DNA from: Flavobacterium croceum DSM 17960 | GTDB taxonomy: Bacteria; Bacteroidota; Bacteroidia; Flavobacteriales; Flavobacteriaceae | DNA: 64,000 bases | Reading direction: 5' to 3' | NCBI RefSeq assembly: GCF_002917885.1 | Contig: NZ_PQNY01000005.1 | Coordinates: 62,001 to 126,000 of the forward strand | In this document: one piece after another, positions 1 through 9,305 of the stretch | How positions within the stretch are numbered: position 1 is the stretch's first letter | Layout: every line of letters begins with the position of its first letter | Notes under the pieces: generated by a model | What the model was told of the DNA's origin: nothing | Seen by the model: the letters and a program-made list of their open reading frames with translations, nothing else | Databases searched by the model: none | Program-made: the position numbers and the translations under genes

Positions 1-1563
1 GATGCTTTTTTGGATGCTGATTTTATAAAAATTTTCTCATCTGATATTTTAGAGAACTACATCATCAACAAAAGGTGGTATGGAGGAAAAGCAAGTACAT
101 TAAAGTATATTGAGGTTGTCGATCATTTTAAAATAACTTCTACAAAAAATACGTACTACGGTGTATTACTCGAGGTAAATTTTAAAGAAGCTTTTTTTCA
201 GCACTATTTTATGCCTATCGCTTTCATGACCAATGATGAGCTCGATACCAATACTATTATTGCTCCTGCTCAATTTGGAAAAATAAGTGGTTTTTTGGTA
301 GATGCGCTTCATCAAGAAGACTTTAGAAAATTGCTATTCGATAATATAGCCCAATCTGTAGATACCAAAGGACTCAAACTCATTTTTCATAAAGGCTCTC
401 ATTTGGCAGACAAAGAGTATAAGTCGTCTAAATTTATGGGAGTAGAACAAAGCAATACATCTATTATTTACAATGATGCTTTTGTACTTAAAATATTCCG
501 TAGAATTTATGTAAGTACCAATCCAGACTACGAAATAAGTAGGTTTTTAACCGAAAGAATGCATTACCAAAATACACCTGCCTATACAGGAAGTATCAAT
601 CTTGCTCTACCAGAAGGAAATATAACTTTGGGTTTAATGCAAGAGTTAGTGCCCAATCAAGGCGATGCTTGGAAGTTTATGTTAGAACAAATAGATGGTG
701 TTTTTGATAACCTTTCTAGAAAAAAAATTAAAATAGATAAACTGCCTCAAGTAGACTTATTTAAACGCCTTAAAATAAACGAAATACCACCAGAAATTAT
801 AGATTGGGTTGGGCTAAGTCTATTTCTTAAAGTAAAAACATTAGCCTTGCGCACAGCAGAAATGCACATAGCTTTGGGTAGCGATATTCACGAAACTGCT
901 TTTACCCCAACAACATACAACGGCGATTATACAGTATGGTTAAAAAACAGGTTATTGTATCAATTTCAAAACCGATTAAACATAATAGAAAATAGTTTAC
1001 ACAAACTAGATGGTATGGCATTGGAGCTAGCTCATCAATTTTTGGAAAACAAAAAACTGATACGAAAGCATTTTGTAGATTTTGATTGGACAAAAATGAA
1101 ATCAGAGCGTATTCGTATTCATGGCGATTTTCATTTAGGACAAGTTTTGGTAAATGGCGATGATTTTTACATTTTAGATTTTGAAGGAGAACCAGAAAGT
1201 ACCATTCGAGACAGAAAAGTAAAGCAACCACCTCTAAAAGATGTAGCTGGAATGTTTCGCTCGTTTCATTATGCAATATATGCTACTATTTTTAACAATG
1301 GCTCCAATTATCCCTATCAAAATGAAGAGCTTTTTGCGGCGGGAGAATTACTATTTAAATATTTAGTAGGTACATTTTTGGAAACCTACATAGAAAAAGT
1401 ACAAGAAGAAAATTTGAATATAGGATATAGTCATGAAATAAATTTTTTACTTAAATACTGTATATTAGAAAAAGCAGTCTACGAATTAGGTTACGAGCTA
1501 AACTCACGTCCGCGTTGGGCAGTTATTCCATTGCGAGGCATTCAAACCATTATGGGGTATTAA
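1..1563 (+). CDS. Maltokinase (5'-truncated by window edge), possibly the C-terminal half of a TreS-maltokinase fusion
   Basis: The reading frame is open to base 1, so the true start lies outside the window; the TTG at base 10 is not a convincing start. The product resembles maltokinase, which phosphorylates maltose to maltose-1-phosphate in the trehalose-to-glucan (GlgE) pathway. An N-terminal cap segment with the KRWYGGK motif is visible near the start. The kinase catalytic loop HGDFHLGQ and the metal-binding DFEGEP follow near residues 375-400. Many Bacteroidota fuse this domain behind trehalose synthase, and the open upstream frame would allow that. The neighbouring branching enzyme and alpha-glucosidase support a glucan-metabolism role. 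The family call is firm; the fusion is inference. Confidence 0.8.
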   Translation, partial: DAFLDADFIKIFSSDILENYIINKRWYGGKASTLKYIEVVDHFKITSTKNTYYGVLLEVNFKEAFFQHYFMPIAFMTNDELDTNTIIAPAQFGKISGFLVDALHQEDFRKLLFDNIAQSVDTKGLKLIFHKGSHLADKEYKSSKFMGVEQSNTSIIYNDAFVLKIFRRIYVSTNPDYEISRFLTERMHYQNTPAYTGSINLALPEGNITLGLMQELVPNQGDAWKFMLEQIDGVFDNLSRKKIKIDKLPQVDLFKRLKINEIPPEIIDWVGLSLFLKVKTLALRTAEMHIALGSDIHETAFTPTTYNGDYTVWLKNRLLYQFQNRLNIIENSLHKLDGMALELAHQFLENKKLIRKHFVDFDWTKMKSERIRIHGDFHLGQVLVNGDDFYILDFEGEPESTIRDRKVKQPPLKDVAGMFRSFHYAIYATIFNNGSNYPYQNEELFAAGELLFKYLVGTFLETYIEKVQEENLNIGYSHEINFLLKYCILEKAVYELGYELNSRPRWAVIPLRGIQTIMGY

Positions 1564-1708
1564 TTTAAGGTTAAGCAAGGAGTGACAACTTGGGTTAATT
1601 AATAAATACAAGAATAATTAAAAGCACAATCTGTCGTCCCGAGCAGTTTATATTTAACGCAGACGAAATACAGTTGAGAGAATGCTAAGTTAGAAATAGA
1701 TTCAAAAT

Positions 1709-2440
1709 ATGAAAATAGAAGATTTGTCAAAAGTACTAGATGAAATAAAAATTAGATTTTCAAGTAGGTTCATTACTTATTTTATAGTGTATTGGCTAAT
1801 TTTTCATTGGCGAATTTCTGTTGCTCTTATCTGGTACGACAGGTCTCAAATTCAAGCTGAAGGGTGTAGATCTATTTTTGAATTTATAAGAAAACAATTG
1901 ATTGTTAATAATTACCATTGTGAGGTTTTTTGGTATGCACTTGGTTCAACCATAGCTTTTCCAATAATAAAAACTATGATTTTAGCTTTTGATGCAATAA
2001 TTGTTGTTTGCAGAAAAAATTGGATATCTAAAATTAATGAAGATGAACTTTTTTATAAAAATATTGAATTAGAAAAAAATATTGATAACATAAATAATGT
2101 TAAATTACTAGATGGTCAATGGATTTTTTCTTTTTCTAAATTTAAAGATGATAAAAATAATAATATTAAAACACCTCAACCTATTTATATTATAAATGGA
2201 GAATGGTATTCTTTGAATGAAGAAGGTATTAAGACAGGTCCATACTTTCGTATTGAAAACTTTTTTTTAAATGAAAAAAAGAATCAATTGTCTTTTACTA
2301 AAAATGTAATTAAGCCAAATGGAGAGATTACTTATTTTGATAAAAATAAATATAATGTATTAACACTAAACAACGGTAATATCAATTTTTTGAGAGGAAC
2401 TGAAAATGGAGAAGAGGTTGATTACGAAAAAATTAAATAA
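1709..2440 (+). CDS. Hypothetical membrane-anchored protein
   Basis: I do not recognise this 243-residue protein. Two hydrophobic segments lie at about residues 22-42 and 72-98. A polar C-terminal half of about 120 residues follows, rich in Lys, Asn and aromatic residues and with a WIFSF...GEWYSLNEEG pattern suggesting beta structure. The gene is more AT-rich and Lys/Asn-rich than the sugar-metabolism genes on either side, so it looks like a later insertion between the maltokinase and glgB. ATG start at 1709, stop TAA at 2440. No functional partner is evident. Confidence 0.55.
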   Translation: MKIEDLSKVLDEIKIRFSSRFITYFIVYWLIFHWRISVALIWYDRSQIQAEGCRSIFEFIRKQLIVNNYHCEVFWYALGSTIAFPIIKTMILAFDAIIVVCRKNWISKINEDELFYKNIELEKNIDNINNVKLLDGQWIFSFSKFKDDKNNNIKTPQPIYIINGEWYSLNEEGIKTGPYFRIENFFLNEKKNQLSFTKNVIKPNGEITYFDKNKYNVLTLNNGNINFLRGTENGEEVDYEKIK

Positions 2441-2454
2441 TGTAGAGATTTTAC

Positions 2455-2531
2455 AAAAGACAAAACCAATCTAGCCCTGATTGCAGTGGCACGAAGTAGA
2501 ACGTAAAGCAGGAATAGGGAAACCTAAAATG
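2455..2531. repeat. Possible degenerate intergenic repeat of Flavobacteriia type
   Basis: The spacer between the hypothetical gene and glgB contains CTAGCCCTGATTGCAGTGG followed by an AAAGCAGGAATAGGG stretch. This resembles a repeat I recall between genes in many Flavobacterium genomes (tagccctgatngaagtgg... type). It is more G+C-rich than the surroundings. Only one partial copy is in the window, so the call depends on recollection. Confidence 0.3.
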
Positions 2532-2613
2532 CCCAAACCATTCGCTCCAAATAAAATAATAATAATATCAATTGCAATATCAATATCAATTGCAAAAAAT
2601 AAAAAAAATAAAA

Positions 2614-4515
2614 ATGAACCCAATACAACCACATACTTTATTTACCGATTTTGATATCGATTTATTCAAAGCAGGAAAACATTTTCAACTCTACGAAAAA
2701 TTAGGAGCACATCTTATAGAAGTAAACGGTATCAAAGGCTGTTACTTTGCGGTTTGGGCTCCATCTGCCAAAAGTGTGTCGGTAGTAGGCGATTTTAACT
2801 ATTGGGTAGAAGGGCAACACCCTCTTTATGTTCGTTGGGATAGTTCGGGTATTTGGGAAGGTTTTATACCTCATGTTGATAAAGGAACAAAATACAAATT
2901 TAAAATAGTCTCACACAATAATACAGCTACAGAAAAAGCCGATCCGTTTGCGTTTTATTGCGAAACGCCACCAAATACAGCTTCGGTAGTTTGGGATTTG
3001 CAACACTCATGGAACGATACCACATGGATAGAAAAACGCAAAAAGCATAATGCTTTAAATCAACCTTACTCGGTATACGAAGTGCACTTAGGTTCTTGGA
3101 AACGCAATGCAGAAGGAAAGTTTTTAACCTATTTAGAACTAGCCGATCAACTTGTAAATTATGTAAAAGAAACAGGCTTTACTCATGTAGAGTTTATGCC
3201 CGTTATGGAATATCCTTACGATCCCTCTTGGGGATATCAATTGGTAGGTTATTTTGCACCAACGTCTCGTTTTGGTAAACCACAAGATTTTATGGTTTTG
3301 GTAGATAAGTTGCATGAGGCCGGAATAGGAGTTATTTTAGATTGGGTACCTTCTCATTTTCCAAGCGATGCTCATGGACTTGGCTTTTTTGATGGTTCAC
3401 ATCTATACGAACACCCCGATATTAGAAAAGGGTATCACCCCGATTGGAAAAGCCTAATATTTAATTATGGAAGAAATGAAGTCCGTTCGTTTTTAATAAG
3501 CAATGCTATTTTTTGGTTAAAAAATTATCACATAGACGGCCTTCGAGTTGATGCTGTAGCATCGATGCTTTATTTGGATTATTCAAGAAAAGACGGCGAG
3601 TGGGAGCCCAATATGTATGGAGGTAGAGAAAATCTAGAAACCATTAGTTTCTTAAAAGATTTCAACGAAGCCGTATATGCTCAATTTCCAGATGTGCAAA
3701 CAATAGCCGAAGAAAGTACTAGTTTCCCTATGGTATCGCGCCCTACTTATCTTGGCGGATTAGGTTTTGGAATGAAATGGATGATGGGCTGGATGCACGA
3801 TACACTCCAATATTTTGGAAAAGAAACGGTGTATAGAAAATACCATCAAAACGACCTTACATTTTCTTTAACGTATGCTTTTACTGAGAATTTTATGTTG
3901 CCACTTTCACACGATGAAGTAGTATACGGTAAACATTCTATTTTAGGGCGTATGCCTGGAGACGAATGGCAACGGTTTGCAAATTTAAGACTACTATATG
4001 GGTATATGTTTACCCACCCAGGTGCTAAATTGTTGTTTATGGGAGGCGAATTTGGGCAAAGCTCCGAATGGGATTTTCAACAAAGTTTAGATTGGCATTT
4101 GCTCGATTATAGTTATCATAAAGGCATTAAACAATGTATTTCAGATTTGAACAGCCTTTATAAAAACTACCCTGCTTTGTATGAAAAACAGTTTTCGGCA
4201 GATGGTTTCGAATGGATTAATTATTCAGATAATGAAAACTCTGTAATTGCCTATATTCGTAAAGGAAACGATGCAAAAGATAATCTTGTAATTGTGTGTA
4301 ATATGACACAAGTTGTACACGAAAATTACCGTATAGGTCTTCCTGCTTCAAAATCATTGAAAGAAATATTCAATTCAGATAAGTTGGAATATAACGGAAG
4401 CGGTGTGCAAAACAATTTTTCTATTCCTGTACAGCCTATTGCATGGCATGGCAAAACATACTCTGCAGGAATTAAACTTCCACCTTTGGCAGTGAGTGTA
4501 TTTAAGGTAGAATAG
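2614..4515 (+). CDS. glgB: 1,4-alpha-glucan branching enzyme
   Basis: This GH13 enzyme forms the alpha-1,6 branches of glycogen. An N-terminal CBM48-like module is followed by the catalytic barrel. Region I is ILDWVPSHF (Asp near residue 243), region II is GLRVDAVASM with nucleophile Asp near 313, region III is AEES with the acid/base Glu near 366, and region IV is LSHDEV with Asp near 434. The 633-residue length is normal for the family. An in-frame TTG lies upstream at 2572, but the encoded extension (Gln/Lys/Ile only) is low complexity, so the ATG at 2614 behind an A-rich leader is chosen. Works with the maltokinase and alpha-glucosidase around it. Confidence 0.95.
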   Translation: MNPIQPHTLFTDFDIDLFKAGKHFQLYEKLGAHLIEVNGIKGCYFAVWAPSAKSVSVVGDFNYWVEGQHPLYVRWDSSGIWEGFIPHVDKGTKYKFKIVSHNNTATEKADPFAFYCETPPNTASVVWDLQHSWNDTTWIEKRKKHNALNQPYSVYEVHLGSWKRNAEGKFLTYLELADQLVNYVKETGFTHVEFMPVMEYPYDPSWGYQLVGYFAPTSRFGKPQDFMVLVDKLHEAGIGVILDWVPSHFPSDAHGLGFFDGSHLYEHPDIRKGYHPDWKSLIFNYGRNEVRSFLISNAIFWLKNYHIDGLRVDAVASMLYLDYSRKDGEWEPNMYGGRENLETISFLKDFNEAVYAQFPDVQTIAEESTSFPMVSRPTYLGGLGFGMKWMMGWMHDTLQYFGKETVYRKYHQNDLTFSLTYAFTENFMLPLSHDEVVYGKHSILGRMPGDEWQRFANLRLLYGYMFTHPGAKLLFMGGEFGQSSEWDFQQSLDWHLLDYSYHKGIKQCISDLNSLYKNYPALYEKQFSADGFEWINYSDNENSVIAYIRKGNDAKDNLVIVCNMTQVVHENYRIGLPASKSLKEIFNSDKLEYNGSGVQNNFSIPVQPIAWHGKTYSAGIKLPPLAVSVFKVE

Positions 4516-4576
4516 TCTGTAAAAAGGTTTTTATGAGTCGCAAACGTTGTAGTTAAAAAATCTTTACGGTTCATAA

Positions 4577-4606
4577 TTGATTATAGATTTCATCTTTGTA
4601 AATTTG
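4577..4606 (+). promoter_or_regulatory. Predicted promoter for the GH31 gene
   Basis: A TTG at 4577-4579 and TAAATTTG at 4599-4606 are separated by 19 bases. This fits the Bacteroidota TTTG / TAnnTTTG promoter pattern, and the start codon follows at 4629. Prediction by pattern only. Confidence 0.4.
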
Positions 4607-4628
4607 GCTTTTTTGCAAAAATGTAATT

Positions 4629-7025
4629 ATGATTATTAATACAATACTCGAAAATAAAGGCGATTTATTTCCTTCAAAAATTATATCGTACAAGCATGAA
4701 GTAGATGCCGTAGATTTTTTTACAGATAATAATGTTATTCTGAGAGTTACAGTGCTTAGAGATAGCCTAATTCGCTTTAGATTCACTGCAAAAGGTTATT
4801 TTAGTAACGATTTTTCGTATGCTATAGACAAAACCCAATCTCATGGTTACAATGTATTGGAAATTCAAGATAAAGAAGACCACTACCGTATTACCACTTC
4901 CAAAGTATATGTTGTAATACAAAAACACGATTGTAGAGTTGGTATTTATGAACTAGACGGAACTACAATACTCGAAGATGAGCTTGGATTTCATTGGGAA
5001 GAATGTTACGAGTATGGCGGAAACATTGTAAAAATGAGTAAAGTTTCTCACGAAGGGGAATCTTTTTACGGACTTGGAGACAAAGCCACTCATTTTAATT
5101 TAAAAGGAAAAAGAGTCGAAAATTGGGCTACCGATCAATATGCTTTTCAAAAAGATCAAGAACCTTTGTACAAAGTAGTTCCTTTTTATGTAGGGTTACA
5201 TAATCAAAAAGCCTATGGAATATTTTTTGATAATACATTCCGTTCTTTTTTCGATTTTAGCCACGAGCGCAAAGGTGTAACAAGTTTTTGGGCAGATGGA
5301 GGCGAAATGAACTACTATTTTATTTATGGCCCAAAAATGAGTGATGTGGTAACTACTTATACACATCTTACTGGTAAACCAGAACTACCACCATTATGGA
5401 CACTTGGCTACCAACAATGCAAATGGAGTTATTATCCAGAAAGTAAAGTAAAAGAAATTACAGGAAAATTTAGAGAATTACAAATACCCTGCGATGCTAT
5501 TTATTTGGATATCGATTACATGGATGGTTTTCGCTGTTTTACTTGGAACAAAGACTATTTTCCAAACCCAAAACAAATGGTATCCGATTTAGCAAAAGAC
5601 GGATTTAAAACCGTTGTGATTATCGATCCAGGGATAAAAATAGACAAAGAATATTGGGTGTACAAAGAAGCTCTAGAGAAAGACTATTTTTGTAAACGCG
5701 CTGATGGCCCATATATGAAAGGTAAAGTGTGGCCTGGCGAATGTAATTTTCCAGATTTTACCAATCCAGAAGTACGAGAGTGGTGGGCAGGACTTTTTAA
5801 AGAATTGGTGGCAGAAATAGGTGTAAAAGGTGTTTGGAATGATATGAATGAACCTGCTGTAATGGAAGTTCCAACCAAAACATTCCCATTAGATGTGCGT
5901 CATAATTATGATGGAAATAATTGTAGCCACCGTAAAGCACACAACATCTACGGTACGCAAATGGCACGTGCTACTTACGAGGGTGTAAAACGATTTGCAT
6001 ACCCAAAACGTCCATTTGTAATTACCCGCTCGGCATATTCAGGAGCACAACGCTATACCTCTTCTTGGACAGGCGATAACATAGCAACATGGGAGCATTT
6101 ATGGATTGCCAATATTCAAATGCAACGTATGTCTATATCCGGAATGGGATTTACAGGTTCAGATATTGGAGGCTTTGCAGAGCAACCTTCGGCAGAACTC
6201 TACGCTCGTTGGATACAACTTGGGGTTTTTCACCCTTTTTGCCGTACCCATTCTTCTGGGCATCATGGTGAGCAAGAACCTTGGAGTTTTGGTGAAGAAG
6301 TAATTAATATTACAAGAAAATTTGTAGAACTTCGTTACCAATTATTACCTTATCTCTACACCATGTTTTGGCAATATGTAAATGATGGTGTTCCTATGCT
6401 TAAACCTTTGGTATATTACGATCAAACAGATATTCAAACTCATTATAGAACAGATGAGTTTATCTTTGGAAACCAAATTTTAGTATGTCCTATTTTAGAA
6501 CCCAATGCACAAGGTAGAAGAATGTATCTTCCCGAAGGCAATTGGTATAACTATTGGACAAATGAATTGGTTTCGGGTAAAAAAGAACTTTGGGTAGCTA
6601 CAGATTTTGATCAAATTCCATTGTTTATTAAAGAAGGAGCCATTATTCCTAAATATCCTATACAACAATATGTAGGTCAAATAGAGCATCCAGAATTAGC
6701 ATTAGAAGTATACTATAAATTAGGTAAAGAAAAATCGTATGTCTATGAAGATGCTCAAGATGGTTACGATTATAACAAAGGCAGGTATAGCTATAAAACA
6801 TTCACTTTAACAGGTAAAGAAAAAGAAGTTTTTATCAACCAACATAAAGAAGGTACTTACGAGAATCAGTACCAAACGATAAAAATCTGTTTAAAAGGGT
6901 TGAATTTTAAAATAACAGGTATAGAAATTGATAATGAGAAAGTAAGTTTTGAAAGTGTTAATTTTGTAGAAAATTCACTACAAATAAACAAAGACTTCTC
7001 AGAATTGCATATTTTTGGAGAATAA
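4629..7025 (+). CDS. Alpha-glucosidase, glycoside hydrolase family 31
   Basis: Hydrolyses alpha-linked glucosides, probably maltodextrins. The 798-residue protein has an N-terminal beta-sandwich, then the GH31 barrel. The nucleophile motif WNDMNEP has its Asp near residue 405 and the acid/base Asp lies in SWTGDN near residue 482. DSF-type C-terminal beta domains follow. No signal peptide is visible, so it is probably cytoplasmic, in keeping with a role next to glgB in turnover of internal glucan or imported maltodextrin. A promoter-like sequence lies just upstream. Substrate choice within GH31 (maltose versus other linkages) cannot be fixed from the motifs. Confidence 0.9.
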   Translation: MIINTILENKGDLFPSKIISYKHEVDAVDFFTDNNVILRVTVLRDSLIRFRFTAKGYFSNDFSYAIDKTQSHGYNVLEIQDKEDHYRITTSKVYVVIQKHDCRVGIYELDGTTILEDELGFHWEECYEYGGNIVKMSKVSHEGESFYGLGDKATHFNLKGKRVENWATDQYAFQKDQEPLYKVVPFYVGLHNQKAYGIFFDNTFRSFFDFSHERKGVTSFWADGGEMNYYFIYGPKMSDVVTTYTHLTGKPELPPLWTLGYQQCKWSYYPESKVKEITGKFRELQIPCDAIYLDIDYMDGFRCFTWNKDYFPNPKQMVSDLAKDGFKTVVIIDPGIKIDKEYWVYKEALEKDYFCKRADGPYMKGKVWPGECNFPDFTNPEVREWWAGLFKELVAEIGVKGVWNDMNEPAVMEVPTKTFPLDVRHNYDGNNCSHRKAHNIYGTQMARATYEGVKRFAYPKRPFVITRSAYSGAQRYTSSWTGDNIATWEHLWIANIQMQRMSISGMGFTGSDIGGFAEQPSAELYARWIQLGVFHPFCRTHSSGHHGEQEPWSFGEEVINITRKFVELRYQLLPYLYTMFWQYVNDGVPMLKPLVYYDQTDIQTHYRTDEFIFGNQILVCPILEPNAQGRRMYLPEGNWYNYWTNELVSGKKELWVATDFDQIPLFIKEGAIIPKYPIQQYVGQIEHPELALEVYYKLGKEKSYVYEDAQDGYDYNKGRYSYKTFTLTGKEKEVFINQHKEGTYENQYQTIKICLKGLNFKITGIEIDNEKVSFESVNFVENSLQINKDFSELHIFGE

Positions 7026-7059
7026 TTAAATAATTATATTTCATCTAAAAAGTAAGAGT

Positions 7060-7878
7060 ATGAAAAAATCAATTTTAATAGCAGTCATTGCAATTTTTGC
7101 CTTGGTTTTGTCATGTGCAAAAAACCCTTTTACAGGAGCAAAAACGCTAGCCTTAGTGCCTAATAGTGAAATACTTCCTTCGGCATTTCAGCAATATAAT
7201 CAGTTCTTAACCGAAAACAAAGTTGTTACAGGTACTACAGATGCCAAAAAAGTTGAAACAGTGGGTACTAAAATTAAAGTAGCTGCCGAGAGATGGCTTA
7301 ACGCAAACGGGTATCAAGATTATTTAAAAGATTACCAATGGGAGTATAAATTGGTAGAAGACAAAGCTGTAAATGCTTGGTGTATGCCAGGAGGTAAAAT
7401 TGTTGTATACAGTGGCATATTACCCGTAACCAAAGACGATGCAGGTTTAGCAACAGTATTAGGTCATGAGGTAGCACATGCTTTAGCAAATCATGGACAA
7501 CAACGCATGAGTGCTGGATTATTACAACAATTGGGTGGAGCAGGAGTTGCAGTTGCAACTGGTGGTAAAAGTGCAGAAACGCAACAATTAGCCATGACAG
7601 CTTACGGTGCAGCAACTCAATATGGAGGAATGTTACCTTTTAGTAGAAGTCATGAAAGTGAAGCCGACAAAATAGGACTTACACTTATGGCAATTGCAGG
7701 TTATAATCCAGATCAAGCTGTAATTTTTTGGGAAAGAATGTCTGCCAATTCAGCAGGTCAAGCTCCGCCAGAGTTTATGAGTACACACCCTTCAGATGCT
7801 ACACGTATTGCACAAATAAAAGAATTAATACCAAGTGCAAAAGCAGAAGCAGCAAAATTTGGAGTAAACTTTAAGTAA
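7060..7878 (+). CDS. M48-family metalloprotease, lipoprotein
   Basis: A zinc metallopeptidase of the M48 (LoiP/BepA-like) group. The lipobox LVLSC lies near residue 20, so the mature protein is probably lipid-anchored in the envelope. The zinc motif HEVAHALANHG lies near residue 136, and a downstream ESEADKIGL supplies the third ligand Glu. The 272-residue length matches single-domain periplasmic M48 proteases that handle outer-membrane protein quality control. It has its own terminator and is not obviously in an operon with the alpha-glucosidase, though only 34 bases separate them. Confidence 0.9.
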   Translation: MKKSILIAVIAIFALVLSCAKNPFTGAKTLALVPNSEILPSAFQQYNQFLTENKVVTGTTDAKKVETVGTKIKVAAERWLNANGYQDYLKDYQWEYKLVEDKAVNAWCMPGGKIVVYSGILPVTKDDAGLATVLGHEVAHALANHGQQRMSAGLLQQLGGAGVAVATGGKSAETQQLAMTAYGAATQYGGMLPFSRSHESEADKIGLTLMAIAGYNPDQAVIFWERMSANSAGQAPPEFMSTHPSDATRIAQIKELIPSAKAEAAKFGVNFK

Positions 7879-7897
7879 TAAAAAAACACTATATTTG

Positions 7898-7931
7898 AAA
7901 CCGTTCTGAAAAACTCAGAGCGGTTTTTTTA
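7898..7931 (+). terminator. Rho-independent terminator after the M48 gene
   Basis: The stem AAACCGTTCTGA / TCAGAGCGGTTT around a short A-rich loop is followed by a run of T, 20 bases past the stop codon. Confidence 0.8.
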
Positions 7932-7948
7932 TTATAAAAAGTATTTTT

Positions 7949-9259
7949 ATGCCAAATCTTCCAAAAGGACATCCTAAATTATTAAATGCTTGGGCTTTTT
8001 ACGACTGGGCAAATTCAGTTTACAGTCTCGTTATAGCATCTGCTGTTTTCCCGATATATTATGAATTAATATTCAAAAACAATGGTAGAGATTATGCTTT
8101 ATTTTTTGGGCAAAAAGTAAAAGCAACAGCCATGATTAGTTTTGTAACGGCTTTTGCATTTATGTGGGTTGCATTTTTATCGCCAATACTATCGGGTATA
8201 GCAGATTATTTAGGTAATAAAAAAGCATTTCTTCGTTTTTTTTGTTACATGGGGGGCTTATCTTGTATAGGTTTGTATTGGTTTGATATACAAAATTTAA
8301 CAACAGGTTATGTTTTTTACTTTTTTGGACTAATAGGTTTTTGGTCTAGTTTAGTGTTTTACAATTCGTATTTACCAGATATAGCTTTTCCAGAACAACA
8401 AGATAAAGTGAGTGCACGAGGCTTTTCTATGGGATATATTGGCAGTACTATCTTGCTTATTATTAATCTAGCTATGGTCATGTTTCCAAAAACTTTTGGG
8501 GTTCCAAGTGCAGAACAAGCTATGAAAATATCTTTTGTAATGGTAGGAATATGGTGGATAGGTTTTAGCCATATTACCTATTATTTTTTACCCAAAGGGC
8601 GAAAAGAATTAAAACCTATTACTAAGAAAGTAATATTTGATGGCTTTCACGAAATAAAAGAAGTTTGGAAACAACTTACCTTAAATTTAAGTTTAAAAAA
8701 GTATCTCTACAGTTACTTTGTATTTATTATGGCAGTACAAACGGTAATGCTTGTGGCTACTTATTTTGGCGCTACAGAGATTGCATGGAAAACGCCGAGT
8801 CAAAAAACTAAAGGACTGATTATTAGTATATTGTTTATACAGTTGGTGGCTGTTGTAGGAGCAATTATTACCTCTAGACTTTCGGCAAAATTTGGTAATA
8901 TTAAAACCCTTATAGGCTTAAATGCTTTTTGGTTTTTGCTTTGTGTATTTGCTTATTTTGTTACAGAACCAGTAGAGTTTTATTCTATTGCAGGCTTTGT
9001 TGGTTTGGTTATGGGAGGTATTCAAAGTCTAGCTCGTTCTACCTATTCTAAACTTTTGCCCGAAACAGAAGACACAGCTTCTTTTTTTAGTTTTTATGAT
9101 GTAACTGAAAAAGTAGGTATTGTAATTGGCATGACCATTTACGGCACGATAGACATGGTTACAGGTTCTATGCGTAATGCCATAGTTTTTTTAGGGCTGT
9201 TTTTTTTAATAGGAATGTTATTATTAATGAGAGTTCCTAAAAATAGCGTGAATCAATAA
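7949..9259 (+). CDS. MFS transporter, UMF1/Atg22-like
   Basis: A 436-residue integral membrane protein with about 12 predicted membrane segments. The start KLLNAWAFYDWANSVYSLVI is typical of the UMF1 family (vacuole effluxer Atg22-like major facilitator group). The motif GSTILLIINLAMVMFP and a loop with LPKGRKEL between the two halves fit this family. Substrate is unknown; eukaryotic Atg22 exports amino acids, but bacterial members are uncharacterised as far as I know. It stands alone, with a terminator before it and a promoter-like TATATTTG after it. Confidence 0.85.
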   Translation: MPNLPKGHPKLLNAWAFYDWANSVYSLVIASAVFPIYYELIFKNNGRDYALFFGQKVKATAMISFVTAFAFMWVAFLSPILSGIADYLGNKKAFLRFFCYMGGLSCIGLYWFDIQNLTTGYVFYFFGLIGFWSSLVFYNSYLPDIAFPEQQDKVSARGFSMGYIGSTILLIINLAMVMFPKTFGVPSAEQAMKISFVMVGIWWIGFSHITYYFLPKGRKELKPITKKVIFDGFHEIKEVWKQLTLNLSLKKYLYSYFVFIMAVQTVMLVATYFGATEIAWKTPSQKTKGLIISILFIQLVAVVGAIITSRLSAKFGNIKTLIGLNAFWFLLCVFAYFVTEPVEFYSIAGFVGLVMGGIQSLARSTYSKLLPETEDTASFFSFYDVTEKVGIVIGMTIYGTIDMVTGSMRNAIVFLGLFFLIGMLLLMRVPKNSVNQ

Positions 9260-9269
9260 GATTATTTAT

Positions 9270-9277
9270 TATATTTG
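9270..9277 (+). promoter_or_regulatory. Promoter -7 element for the DUF6252 lipoprotein
   Basis: TATATTTG lies 28 bases before the ATG at 9306 and matches the Bacteroidota TAnnTTTG element. No clear upstream TTTG box was found at the expected spacing. Confidence 0.4.
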
Positions 9278-9305
9278 AAAAATATTACCATAAATTGATT
9301 TTAAA

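Noticed and set aside
2572..2613. Extended glgB start at an upstream TTG
   Set aside because: The extension is low-complexity (QYQYQLQKIKKIK) and precedes a good ATG; not typical for GlgB.
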